Shown one piece after another: positions 1 through 7,242 of a stretch of 14,751 nucleotides of DNA; position 1 is the first letter of the stretch; every line of letters begins with the position of its first letter. Under the pieces are notes generated by a model that was not told the DNA's origin, searched no databases, and saw only the letters and a list, made by a program, of their open reading frames with translations. The position numbers were made by a program, and so were the translations under genes. The stretch comes from an uncultured Collinsella sp. (lineage in GTDB: Bacteria > Actinomycetota > Coriobacteriia > Coriobacteriales > Coriobacteriaceae): the NCBI GenBank assembly GCA_958439775.1, contig CAUBWQ010000005.1:1-14751 (forward strand), given 5' to 3'.

Positions 1-69
1 CCGCTCGACTTTAACAAGCTCAAAAACATACTCGCCCGCATCAAGAAAAACGGATCCGTTTCGCTATAG
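1..69 (+). CDS. 3' end of an unidentified protein (partial)
   Basis: The reading frame is open from the first base and ends at a TAG at 67-69, giving a basic 22-residue C-terminus that contains NILARIKKNGSVSL. The fragment is too short to assign to a family. Its stop lies 42 bases before the start of the next gene on the same strand, so the two may share a transcript. That it is coding is inferred only from the open frame and its position; it could also be a chance open frame. Confidence 0.4.
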   Translation, partial: PLDFNKLKNILARIKKNGSVSL

Positions 70-111
70 TTTGTGCTCAACCACCACGCACGACCAGAAA
101 GGAAGCCAACG

Positions 112-591
112 ATGTTTAGGCCCTTACGTCGAAAGAAACGCGCCATCACCGACGAGGAAGCGCGCGAACTGCTCGCTACCTGCAAGCGCGGCGTCTTTGC
201 CGTCAACGGCGACGACGGCTACCCGTACGCCATTCCCGTCAACTACTTCTTTGACACCGAGCACGACAAGATTTATTTCCATGGCGCCAAAGCTGGCCAC
301 AAGGTCGACGCGCTCAAGCGCGATGACAAGGTCTGCTTTACCGTTTACGGCAACGAGTGGTACCAGGACGGTGACTGGGCTCCCTACGTTATGAGTACCG
401 TGGTCTTTGGCCGCTGTCGCCTGGCGAATGACACCCCCGCGTTTATCGAAGACAAAGTCCGCCAGCTCGCCCTTAAGTACTACCCTTCCGCCGAGGAAGT
501 CGAAGAGGAAATCGCCAAGGACATTAAGGGCGTCCAGCTCTACGAGATTACGATTGAGCATCTTTGCGGCAAGCAGATTCAAGAAAAGTAA
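112..591 (+). CDS. Pyridoxamine 5'-phosphate oxidase-like / NimA-like flavin-binding protein
   Basis: This 159-residue protein has the split-barrel flavin-binding fold pattern of the PNPOx-like/NimA superfamily. An N-terminal helix (ITDEEARELL, residues 12-21) leads into beta strands GVFAVNGDDGYPYAIPVNYF (27-46). The segment IYFHGAKAGHKVDALKRDDK (54-73) is the usual FMN-phosphate contact region in NimA-type members. Members bind FMN, or sometimes F420 or heme, and some reduce nitroimidazoles; the substrate here cannot be read from the sequence. The ATG at 112 was chosen because AAAGGAAG lies about seven bases upstream. A GTG in the same frame at 73 has no comparable site and would add residues unlike the family. 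The gene is followed by a strong hairpin at 620-659. The family call is firm and the function is open. Confidence 0.85.
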   Translation: MFRPLRRKKRAITDEEARELLATCKRGVFAVNGDDGYPYAIPVNYFFDTEHDKIYFHGAKAGHKVDALKRDDKVCFTVYGNEWYQDGDWAPYVMSTVVFGRCRLANDTPAFIEDKVRQLALKYYPSAEEVEEEIAKDIKGVQLYEITIEHLCGKQIQEK

Positions 592-619
592 GCCCCCTCA
601 GCAGACCTCATCAATAACA

Positions 620-659
620 ATATGGCCTGGTTCCAACCCACCTTGGAACCAGGCCATAT
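620..659. terminator. Bidirectional hairpin between convergent genes
   Basis: A perfect 17-bp stem (620-636 with 643-659) closes a 6-base loop in the gap between the PNPOx-like gene (ends 591) and the histidine kinase gene (ends 662). Reading leftward, the stem is followed by TTGTTATTG, which is moderately T-rich, so it is a better terminator for the kinase operon. On the plus strand the tail is weaker (CTTATAG). Its position suggests it serves both genes. Confidence 0.75.
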
Positions 660-661
660 GC

Positions 662-2854
662 TTATAGAGCGTCAGCGGCTATGTGCGCTAACGCCTCAAC
701 GAGCTCCTGCGAGCTCACGGGTTTACTCAGGTGCGCGTTCATGCCCGCCTCGCGCGAAAGCCTGCGGTCGTCGGCAAAGGCGTTGGCGCTCACGGCGATA
801 ATCGGCGTGGTCGCGGCATCCTCGCGATCGAGTGCTCGAATCCGACGCGTAGCCTCAAGGCCATCGATGCCAGGCATCATGATGTCCATCAACACCACGT
901 CGTACTCGTGCGGTGCGCTCGTGGCAAACGCCTCAACGGCAGACTCGCCATCCTTAGCATGCGTCACGATGGCACCGGCACGGCTGAGCGTAAACTGCGC
1001 GATCTCGGCATTCAGATCGTTATCCTCTACGAGCAAAACGCGCAAGCCCTGGAGCGCATCGCCGTCTCCCGCATCCGCGGGAACTGCCTGAGGAATCTCG
1101 GAGCGGTCGCACTTCTCGAACGGCAGGCGAATGGTAAACGTCGTCCCCTGCCCCAAGACCCTCGTAAAGCTCATGGTTCCGCCCATAAGCTCGACCAGCT
1201 GTTTTGCGATAGGCGCGCCCAGGCCAGTTCCCGACGAAGCGCCTTCCACCTGCTGCTCCTCGCGGCAAAACGGCTCGTAGAGGTGCTTTTGGAACTCCTC
1301 GCTCATGCCAATACCGTTGTCGGCGATCGTGTATTCATAGACGGGGACGCCATCCGCTGGCTCCACCTCGCGGCACACCAGGCGGACATAGCCGCCCTGG
1401 CGGTTGTACTTGACGGCATTGCCGGCAATATTGAGCAACAAGCGCTTGAGGTGCGTCACGCTCACCCGCGCATAGGGATGATTAAGCGTCTGCTGGTCGG
1501 AGATAATTGTCACCAGACGCTCCTCGGCCTGGCGCTCCAGAATATCGCGCACTTCACAGTTGAGGGCCACCAAATTTATGGGCACGAGGTTCAGGTCGAC
1601 CTGCCCGCTCTCCAGGCGACTCATATCGAGCGCCTCGTTGGCAAGGTCGAGCAGCAGTCCCGATGCCGTCCAGATTTTTGAGCGGCACTCAGTCTGCTTT
1701 TGCAGATCGTCCGCATTGGCATCGCCAACCTCGACCATGCCGCGAATGCCGTTGATGGGCGTGCGCAGATCGTGGCTCATGCGACGCAGAAACTCCGTCT
1801 TTGCCGAGTTGGCAGACGAGGCCTCACGCGCCGCCTTTGCCAGCTTGTCGCCATAGTCGCGCTCCTGCTGCAGCAAGTCCGTCAAACGTCGACGATCAGC
1901 GCGGCGGCGCACCGTCACAACAACGGCTATAACACCGCCGTAGAGCACCAGCACGCCGGCGGCAACAGCCGCGGCGACCTCAAAGTAGCGCTGCGCCGAG
2001 GCATAGGTGTACACATAGAATTTGTGCGCTTTTCCAAATGTGCCCAAATACCACTCGCCGTCGGCGTTAACCAATCTGACCTTACCAGCCAGGCATCGAT
2101 CCTTAATACCGTCGACAATAAAGACATCCGTCGCAGGCAGATCGAACACGCCCAATACGGTGGGTTCAACGGCATTGGTCGCAACGACCTTGCCGTCGCT
2201 TTCGATCACGATATTGCCGCTATCGATGGTTTCATAGCCATCAAGCAAGCTCTGCAGTTTGAGTGTATTGCTTGCAACCGCTTTCGCGCTCTGATGCCTT
2301 ACCGCGACAACGATGCCCTCGCCATCCTGCCGAGTCACGCAGCCAATGTCTGCGACCGAATCATCCGCAAGCGTGATGCGGGCGGTATAGGACTTAAGCG
2401 GATGGGCTGCCACCTCCAGCACGGGTGCTTCCTTGAGATACGCAGCGAGCGACTCGTAGCCCACGCCATCCGTCGAGGACTCGGACACCAAATTGCCCGA
2501 TGCGTCCGTCACGATCAGTGCGCTCACGTTGAACTGGTCGGCATATTGCTCCAGCATGGCGTTATCCACCGAACCGTCGCGCTCCATATCGCGCGCTGTC
2601 TCTCCTGCGATCTCCATAACGCGAATCAGGTTTTTGGTCGTATAGGCGCTATTGAACGCATCGTATGAAAGGCTCTGCGTCGCCACGTAATCGACAACGT
2701 CGGCAAAACGCTGCTCGGCTTGGGCCGTCGTGTAACCGTAGCTCATCATGCCGGCAACAACCGAGAGCGCTATCCCCAGCAGAGCGACAAGGAGCCATGC
2801 CCCTGTCGAACGATTGTCCCGCTCCTCTACGGCGTGGTCGGGTGCATCGATCAT
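662..2854 (-). CDS. Membrane hybrid histidine kinase with C-terminal receiver domain
   Basis: This 730-residue sensor kinase has one transmembrane helix at about 19-40, an extracytoplasmic sensor region of roughly 250 residues (41-291, of Cache-like size) and a second helix at about 292-316. A short linker follows, then a HisKA domain with FLRRMSHDLRTPINGI and phospho-acceptor His361. The ATPase domain shows the N box (NIAGNAVKYN, 475-484), DNGIGM (512-517) and GTGLGAPIAKQLVELMGG (542-559). A CheY-like receiver (about 603-730) carries the acidic pair in VEDND, phospho-acceptor Asp657 in LMDIMMPG and Lys711. All catalytic residues are present. There is no DNA-binding output, so the phosphoryl group presumably passes to a partner outside the window. 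The start codon overlaps the stop of the upstream substrate-binding lipoprotein gene in an ATGA, indicating translational coupling and a shared pathway. Confidence 0.93.
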   Translation of the reverse strand: MIDAPDHAVEERDNRSTGAWLLVALLGIALSVVAGMMSYGYTTAQAEQRFADVVDYVATQSLSYDAFNSAYTTKNLIRVMEIAGETARDMERDGSVDNAMLEQYADQFNVSALIVTDASGNLVSESSTDGVGYESLAAYLKEAPVLEVAAHPLKSYTARITLADDSVADIGCVTRQDGEGIVVAVRHQSAKAVASNTLKLQSLLDGYETIDSGNIVIESDGKVVATNAVEPTVLGVFDLPATDVFIVDGIKDRCLAGKVRLVNADGEWYLGTFGKAHKFYVYTYASAQRYFEVAAAVAAGVLVLYGGVIAVVVTVRRRADRRRLTDLLQQERDYGDKLAKAAREASSANSAKTEFLRRMSHDLRTPINGIRGMVEVGDANADDLQKQTECRSKIWTASGLLLDLANEALDMSRLESGQVDLNLVPINLVALNCEVRDILERQAEERLVTIISDQQTLNHPYARVSVTHLKRLLLNIAGNAVKYNRQGGYVRLVCREVEPADGVPVYEYTIADNGIGMSEEFQKHLYEPFCREEQQVEGASSGTGLGAPIAKQLVELMGGTMSFTRVLGQGTTFTIRLPFEKCDRSEIPQAVPADAGDGDALQGLRVLLVEDNDLNAEIAQFTLSRAGAIVTHAKDGESAVEAFATSAPHEYDVVLMDIMMPGIDGLEATRRIRALDREDAATTPIIAVSANAFADDRRLSREAGMNAHLSKPVSSQELVEALAHIAADAL

Positions 2855-3720
2855 GACAGGCCCTCCATATTCAAAAATGGCGAAGGGTCATCAAAGTACT
2901 TTGACACCAGACGTTCCATGGTGCCATCGGCAAGCATTTCTTGGTAGGCACGGGTGAGTTTAACGTCGATGCCGCGCGTATCGTTGATATCGAAAGCGGT
3001 GCCCAAACCAACCTCTAGCAGCGGCTCATCCAAAATGCGATACGTCACACCATAGTCTTTTTCGTAGGTGAGCAGCGAGGACTCATGCGCGGCGATGGCG
3101 TCGACCAGACCTTCGACGAGCGCCGGGTTCAGGTATGAGCGGTCCGAAAAGCAGTAGAGCTCTTTGATCTGCGGAACGTTTTCATTTGTATGATTGAGCA
3201 AAATGTCCTCGGGCTTGGTGGTGGACTGGACCGCCACGACCTTATCCTCAAGATCGGCAAGCGTGTAGATATCGCTCTGGGGATCGACCGCGACCACCTG
3301 GCGGCTCGCAAGGTACGGGCCGGCCCAACGATACTCGTTTTCGCGACCCGTCATGCTAAAGCTGCCCATGACGCAATCGAGCTCGCCGCTCGCCAGCAGC
3401 TCTTGCTTCTTTTCCCAATCGATCAGCTGGTACTTTGGCTTGTAACCAATGCGGGCCAAAGCCTCGCTCAATATCTCGACATCCAGGCCAACGATATCGC
3501 CGTACTCATCGGTATACACAAACGGTGGATAGAGGTCGCTGCCAACATTGAGCGTCTTAAGGTTGTCGTCTTTGGCTTGCGAGGCGTCCAGGCCTTCTAA
3601 TGCAGACGTCGAGGCTTCGTCATTACGCCCAGAACAGCCAGCTATCGCTACGACAAAGGCGCACGCTACCGCAAGCGCAACAAACAACGATATGGCAACC
3701 GAGCGACGGGGTCTTTTCAT
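2851..3720 (-). CDS. Substrate-binding lipoprotein (amino-acid type, SBP family 3)
   Basis: This 289-residue protein has a signal peptide with basic MKRPRR, a hydrophobic core and a lipobox IAGC with Cys29, so it is expected to be lipid-anchored outside the membrane. The mature part follows the bacterial extracellular solute-binding family 3 pattern. LNVGSDLYPPFVYTDEYGDIVGLDVEI begins at about residue 57, and further hallmarks are the MGSFSMTGRENEYRWAGPY region (118-136) and the LADLEDKVVAVQ hinge (154-165). The ATG at 3720 was chosen because it sits directly before the signal peptide and has GGAG four bases upstream. An in-frame extension to 3864 would place 48 unlikely residues ahead of the signal. 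No ABC permease or ATPase gene is adjacent. Instead the stop overlaps the start of a hybrid histidine kinase gene, so the protein may present its ligand to that sensor rather than to a transporter. Confidence 0.9.
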   Translation of the reverse strand: MKRPRRSVAISLFVALAVACAFVVAIAGCSGRNDEASTSALEGLDASQAKDDNLKTLNVGSDLYPPFVYTDEYGDIVGLDVEILSEALARIGYKPKYQLIDWEKKQELLASGELDCVMGSFSMTGRENEYRWAGPYLASRQVVAVDPQSDIYTLADLEDKVVAVQSTTKPEDILLNHTNENVPQIKELYCFSDRSYLNPALVEGLVDAIAAHESSLLTYEKDYGVTYRILDEPLLEVGLGTAFDINDTRGIDVKLTRAYQEMLADGTMERLVSKYFDDPSPFLNMEGLS

Positions 3721-3762
3721 CGAGCTCCAGACGATCCTGTTTACAGACTGAAATGGTAGAAA

Positions 3763-3771
3763 ATAATAGCA
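3763..3771 (-). promoter_or_regulatory. Candidate extended -10 promoter of the lipoprotein-kinase operon
   Basis: On the minus strand the sequence TGCTATTAT (TGn followed by TATTAT) lies in a locally AT-rich patch 42 bases before the lipoprotein start. A transcript would begin near 3756 with a leader of about 36 bases. No good -35 box is found at 17-18 bases, so the call rests on the extended -10 alone. Confidence 0.4.
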
Positions 3772-3812
3772 AACAAAACCACACGAGTGCCCAATGGTTA
3801 CAGACGTTTTAC

Positions 3813-3854
3813 CATGCGGGGCCTTCCAGCCGACTTGGCAGAAGGCCCCGCATG
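3813..3854 (-). terminator. Hairpin downstream of the MalY-like gene
   Basis: A perfect 14-bp stem (3813-3826 with 3841-3854) encloses a 14-base loop and starts about ten bases after the stop of the aminotransferase-like gene. The right arm reads GAAGGCCCCGCATG. No clean T-tract follows on either strand, so it may be a factor-assisted terminator or an mRNA-stabilising 3' end. It separates the aminotransferase-like gene from the lipoprotein-kinase operon. Confidence 0.6.
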
Positions 3855-3864
3855 CAGTGCTCAC

Positions 3865-5079
3865 TTACCGTGCATTAAAAACGTAGTGGTCCAGGCGGTC
3901 GCACGCTTCCTTTACGCGCGCAAGCGGCAGCGCCAGATTCACGCGAATGTGGCAGGGTCCGTGAAACGGACGGCCGTCCTGATACCCCACGCCCACGCGC
4001 GCCCCCTCGTCGAGCAACCACTGAATATCGCAGCCATGCTCGCGGCACCACTCGGTGCAGTCCAGAAACACCATGTACGTGCCCTGCGGACGTGAATAGC
4101 CCACGCCCTCAAAATGCTCGTCCACGTAATTGCAGAAGTACTCGATATTGCCGGCAAGCACCTGGTTGAGCTCGTCCACCCACTCGTAGCCCTGCGGCTG
4201 GTAGGCACCGATAAGCGCATGCATGGAAAGGACATTCATCTCGTTGTAGTGGGTCTTGTTGGACACGGCGCACACGCGGTCGCGCAGCGTCTCGTTATAG
4301 ATGATGTGGTAGCTGCCGACCAGACCCGCCAGGTTGAACGTCTTGCTGGGCGCATAGAGGGCAACCGTGCGCATGCGGGCATCCTCGCTCACCGACTGCG
4401 TCGGGATATGCCTGTGTCCCGGCAGGATGATATCGGACCAAATCTCGTCCGAGATCACCACGCAATCGTGCTGGCGATAAATGTCCATGGCGCGCTCTAT
4501 CTCGTCACGCTCCCATACGCGGCCGCAGGGATTGTGCGGAGAGCAGAACACCGCAGCATGAATGTGGTTTTGGGCGAGCTTGTGCTCCATGTCCTCAAAG
4601 TCCATGCGCCACACGCCCTGGTTGTCGAGTTTAAGCGGGCTGTGGACAATACGATAGCCCGCGGCTTCGATAGACTTGGTAAAGCCGATGTAGGTGGGGC
4701 TGTGGACCAGCACCGCATCGCCCGGCTGAACATACGCACGCAGCGTCGACACGACACCGCCCAGCACGCCATTTTCGTAGCCGATATGCTCAGGGCGCAG
4801 GTCCTCGACGCCATTGCGGCGACTCTGCCATTCGATGATGCGGTCGAAGTACTCGGCGCGTGGATCAAAGTAGCCAAACATAGGGTGCTGAGCGCGCTGA
4901 ATGATGTGCTCCTGGACCGTGGACACCGTGGCAAAGTTCATGTCCGCCACCCACATGGGAATGCGGTCGAAGCCCTCGTCGGGTGCGTTCGGAGCCATAC
5001 CGGGGATTTCACCCCAAGAGTCAACGGCGATGGAGTCCATGCCGTGGCGGTCGATAAGCGAGCTAAAGTCGTATTTCAT
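3865..5079 (-). CDS. MalY/PatB-type PLP-dependent C-S beta-lyase / aminotransferase
   Basis: This 404-residue fold-type I PLP enzyme has the full length of the MalY/PatB class. The opening RIPMWVADMNFATV (39-52) is typical of cystathionine beta-lyase-like members. PLP-binding marks are HNPCGRVW (182-189), Asp211 in VISDEIWSDI and Lys246 in LYAPSKTFNLAGL, which forms the internal aldimine. Arg379 in HIRVNLA is the expected carboxylate-binding residue. The class cleaves C-S bonds of cystathionine or cysteine, releasing ammonia, pyruvate and a thiol or hydrogen sulfide. Some members only transaminate, so the exact substrate is uncertain. The start is supported by GGGAG six bases upstream. The gene stands alone between TrmO and the lipoprotein-kinase operon, with a hairpin after its stop. 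Confidence 0.9.
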   Translation of the reverse strand: MKYDFSSLIDRHGMDSIAVDSWGEIPGMAPNAPDEGFDRIPMWVADMNFATVSTVQEHIIQRAQHPMFGYFDPRAEYFDRIIEWQSRRNGVEDLRPEHIGYENGVLGGVVSTLRAYVQPGDAVLVHSPTYIGFTKSIEAAGYRIVHSPLKLDNQGVWRMDFEDMEHKLAQNHIHAAVFCSPHNPCGRVWERDEIERAMDIYRQHDCVVISDEIWSDIILPGHRHIPTQSVSEDARMRTVALYAPSKTFNLAGLVGSYHIIYNETLRDRVCAVSNKTHYNEMNVLSMHALIGAYQPQGYEWVDELNQVLAGNIEYFCNYVDEHFEGVGYSRPQGTYMVFLDCTEWCREHGCDIQWLLDEGARVGVGYQDGRPFHGPCHIRVNLALPLARVKEACDRLDHYVFNAR

Positions 5080-5191
5080 GCTGAGCTCCCGTGCAAAGTA
5101 GGCTGTTTCGATAGGCGTTATTGTCCACCAGCGTGGGCGGTTTTGACGCGGGGTTTGGCGCTTAATTTGACGGGTGCGGACGAATGGCGGG

Positions 5192-5929
5192 TTAGTCTTG
5201 TGCGTCGTTGACGGCGACTACGGTTAGCTGGGTTTCGTCGACCGTAAACGATATGTCGAGTCCGACGTAAGCCAAGTGGTAAATGCGGTTTGGCTCGTGC
5301 TTGCTGCCTGCGCGGCGTGGATCCTGGCGAAGGACCTCGACCAAGCCGGGGAGCTTTGCGGGCGGGACCATATCCTGCAGCGTCTGCGGGAACTCGATGT
5401 CGAGCTCTTGCCACGGAGCATCCTCAATCCAGCCGCCCGTTGCATCCGGGTGGCAGTCCGCAAACGGAATGTAGGGCTTAATGTCGTAGATGGGCGTGCC
5501 GTCGCGCAGGTCGGCCCCCAGCACATGGATGATGGGGCCGTCGTCAGTAAGCTCCACGCGGTCGAGCTTAACGCAGGTGAGCCCGATGGGGTTAGGGCGA
5601 AACGGACTGCGCGTGGCAAACACGCCCACGCGTTCGGCTCCACCCAGGCGCGGCGGGCGCACGGTTTTCGACCATTTTGCGTTGGTGCCGGTCCTGTCCT
5701 GCGTTTTGGCATCGGCGGCTATGTCCTTAGCCGTGCCGCCGGGCGTTCCGTTTTCGAAGCGCCACAGCAGCCACAGGTGAGAGAAGGAGTCCAGACCCTC
5801 AACCGCTGCGTTGGACGCAAATTCCGGCTCAAAAACGATACGCCCCTGCAAATGGGGCGCCAAAAAGCTGTTGCGCGGAATGCCGAACTTCTGCGGCAGG
5901 TCGGTATGTATGTGTGCAATAGGTTCCAT
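5192..5929 (-). CDS. trmO: TrmO: tRNA (N6-threonylcarbamoyladenosine(37)-N6)-methyltransferase
   Basis: The protein (245 residues from this start) belongs to the TsaA/TrmO (YaeB) family, which methylates the t6A37 base of threonine tRNA using S-adenosylmethionine. Hallmarks, numbered from this start, are KFGIPRN near residue 14, FSHLWLLWRF (49-58), RPPRLGG (91-97), GVFATRSPFRPNPIGLT (102-118), the most diagnostic stretch, and DGTPIYDIKPYIPF (143-156). A C-terminal domain ending in ISFTVDETQLTVVAV follows. An ATG three codons upstream (5938) is equally possible, and neither start has a Shine-Dalgarno sequence. The 5929 start is preferred because TACAAT at 5937-5942 would place a transcription start at it (leaderless). 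A longer open frame continues upstream, but it is antisense to the XRE regulator and was not used. The domain call is firm. Confidence 0.9.
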   Translation of the reverse strand: MEPIAHIHTDLPQKFGIPRNSFLAPHLQGRIVFEPEFASNAAVEGLDSFSHLWLLWRFENGTPGGTAKDIAADAKTQDRTGTNAKWSKTVRPPRLGGAERVGVFATRSPFRPNPIGLTCVKLDRVELTDDGPIIHVLGADLRDGTPIYDIKPYIPFADCHPDATGGWIEDAPWQELDIEFPQTLQDMVPPAKLPGLVEVLRQDPRRAGSKHEPNRIYHLAYVGLDISFTVDETQLTVVAVNDAQD

Positions 5930-5996
5930 GTCGGTCATTGTACGGCATGGAGGTGTAGGGCGTTGCGCGCAATTCTTTGTCGCGGTCCCCCGTCGT

Positions 5997-6011
5997 GCAA
6001 CCAACGGTTGC
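5997..6011. promoter_or_regulatory. Dyad abutting the -35 of the XRE-TipAS gene (candidate operator)
   Basis: GCAACC and GGTTGC form a perfect 6-bp inverted repeat around a 3-base centre, ending one base before the predicted -35 box. Its place between the divergent trmO and XRE genes, and its size, fit a binding site for a small dimeric HTH regulator, most simply the XRE protein itself. No second copy was noticed in the window. Confidence 0.4.
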
Positions 6012-6040
6012 TTGGAAGGGTGCCGGCTGCCGCGTATGCT
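6012..6040 (+). promoter_or_regulatory. Candidate sigma-70-type promoter of the XRE-TipAS gene
   Basis: TTGGAA (6012-6017) and TATGCT (6035-6040) are separated by exactly 17 bases, each matching consensus at four of six positions. Transcription would start near 6047, leaving a short leader that contains the AAAGGAG ribosome site before the ATG at 6071. Confidence 0.5.
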
Positions 6041-6070
6041 TAAGCCATCAACCAGCAGAAAGGAGCCGTT

Positions 6071-6898
6071 ATGGCCTTTGCAGAAAAGCTCATCGCTGTC
6101 CGTCGCGCCCATCACCTTACCCAAGAGCAGCTCGCCGCCAAGCTCTTCGTCACACGCCAAGCCATCAGCCGTTGGGAGCGCGGCGAGGTCACACCGGGCA
6201 TCGACATGATGAAGCTCATCGCCGCCGTAACCGGCGAGCCCCTGTCTCACCTGCTCGAAATGCCCGAGCACTATTGCCAGAGCTGCGGCATGACACTCAC
6301 GCCCGACGACTGCGGCACCGATGCTGCGGGCACCGCGACCGACCATTACTGCAAGTGGTGCTACGACCACGGCAAGTACACCTACGAGACCACGATGGAG
6401 GCGATGATCGAGGACTGTGCCCCACGGCTGGCGCAAAACACCGGCATGTCGCTCGACGAAGCCGTCTCGCTCATGGGCGCCGTCCTGCCGCAACTGGAGC
6501 GCTGGCGCACCGTGCAGGAAAACGAGGAGCGCTACGGCGCCGAAGCGCAAGCGCGCTATGGCGATGAGGCTATCGATGCGGCAAACGAAACGTTACTGGA
6601 CATGGATTCTCAGACATGGAACGACATGAAAGAACTTGAACGCGCTATTCTGGGTCAGCTCTCGATTGCCATGAGCGACGGCGAACCGGATGGAAGCGAG
6701 GCTCGCAAGCTTGTCGCGATTCATCGTCGCTGGATTGCTCTCAACTGGGGATGCGAGCCCCAAGACGAGGCGTACCTGGGCCTCGCCCACGGCTATCTTG
6801 CCGACCAGCGCTTTGTTGACTACTACGACAAGCCCTGCGGCACCGGAGCCACGGCGTTTCTGGTCCAGGCCATCGAGTCGTCGTTGACGCGCGCATAG
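6071..6898 (+). CDS. XRE-family regulator with zinc-ribbon and TipAS-like ligand-binding domain
   Basis: This 275-residue protein has three modules. Residues 1-63 are an XRE/Cro helix-turn-helix (LTQEQLAAKLFVTRQAISRW). Residues about 68-105 form a zinc-ribbon-like segment with paired cysteines Cys69-x2-Cys72 and Cys94-x2-Cys97 (YCQSCGM and YCKWCYDHGKY). Residues about 150-273 resemble the TipAS antibiotic-recognition domain (YGDEAIDAANE, IHRRWIALNW, YLADQRFVDYYD). In TipA the TipAS domain is joined to a MerR-type HTH and binds thiopeptide drugs; here the HTH class differs. The likely role is a ligand- or metal/redox-responsive transcription regulator; the ligand is unknown. GGAG five bases before the ATG fixes the start. 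A promoter and a dyad lie just upstream, suggesting autoregulation, and a glutaredoxin gene follows after 51 bases. Confidence 0.87.
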   Translation: MAFAEKLIAVRRAHHLTQEQLAAKLFVTRQAISRWERGEVTPGIDMMKLIAAVTGEPLSHLLEMPEHYCQSCGMTLTPDDCGTDAAGTATDHYCKWCYDHGKYTYETTMEAMIEDCAPRLAQNTGMSLDEAVSLMGAVLPQLERWRTVQENEERYGAEAQARYGDEAIDAANETLLDMDSQTWNDMKELERAILGQLSIAMSDGEPDGSEARKLVAIHRRWIALNWGCEPQDEAYLGLAHGYLADQRFVDYYDKPCGTGATAFLVQAIESSLTRA

Positions 6899-6949
6899 AC
6901 CGCGGCGGCTTTGGGTATTTCAATCAAAACCTCAACCGATTGGAGACCT

Positions 6950-7195
6950 ATGGCTACTGATCATGAGCTCGCGCTGTACGTTATGACCGGCTGCCCGTAT
7001 TGCATAAAAGTCAAACGATTCCTTGCCGATAACGGTGTGACCATCCCCGAGCGCAATATCTCGACCGATACCGAGGCCGAGCAGACGCTCATCGCCATCG
7101 GCGGAAAACGCCAGGTTCCCTGCTTGTTCATCGACGGCAAACCACTCTACGAATCGAGCGACATCATCGCATGGGTACAGGAGAACCTGCTCTAG
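6950..7195 (+). CDS. Glutaredoxin-like thiol oxidoreductase
   Basis: This 81-residue protein is a one-domain thioredoxin-fold enzyme of glutaredoxin size. The dithiol active site CPYC is at residues 15-18 (YVMTGCPYCIK), followed by the cis-proline loop QVPCLFIDG (Pro57 after Val56) and the C-terminal YESSDIIAWVQ motif seen in glutaredoxins. It should reduce disulfides or mixed thiols in the cytoplasm; whether glutathione is its partner cannot be told. The ATG at 6950 has GGAG four bases upstream. An in-frame start at 6911 would add 13 residues absent from the fold and lacks a ribosome site. It lies 51 bases after the XRE-TipAS gene and may be co-transcribed with it. A hairpin follows the stop, and the IS110 element begins about 30 bases later. 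Confidence 0.9.
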   Translation: MATDHELALYVMTGCPYCIKVKRFLADNGVTIPERNISTDTEAEQTLIAIGGKRQVPCLFIDGKPLYESSDIIAWVQENLL

Positions 7196-7198
7196 TGC

Positions 7199-7228
7199 AA
7201 CACAGCCATTGGGTGTTCCTATAGTTTT
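7199..7228 (+). terminator. Candidate terminator of the glutaredoxin gene, abutting the IS left end
   Basis: AACAC (7199-7203) pairs with GTGTT (7213-7217). An inner CC/GG pair and a 2-base bulge leave a 3-base loop, and the sequence CCTATAGTTTT follows. It starts four bases after the glutaredoxin stop. The T-run may be contributed partly by the end of the insertion sequence. Confidence 0.45.
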
Positions 7229-7242
7229 GTCAACCGTCGGGG

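Noticed and set aside
1700..2668. A 322-residue plus-strand open frame opposite the histidine kinase
   Set aside because: It is a shadow of the kinase reading frame, with no ribosome site or recognisable motif.
3721..3864. A 48-residue extension of the substrate-binding protein
   Set aside because: It would place a cysteine-rich, non-signal segment before a textbook lipoprotein signal and would read through the intergenic hairpin.
4114..5211. A 365-residue plus-strand open frame opposite the PLP enzyme
   Set aside because: It is antisense to a complete MalY-type gene. Its composition is typical of codon-position bias, and it has no domain.
5930..6550. The N-terminal extension of the trmO frame to 452 residues
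   Set aside because: The extra 200 residues are read antisense through the XRE-TipAS gene, and TrmO homology begins only at the ATG near 5929-5938.
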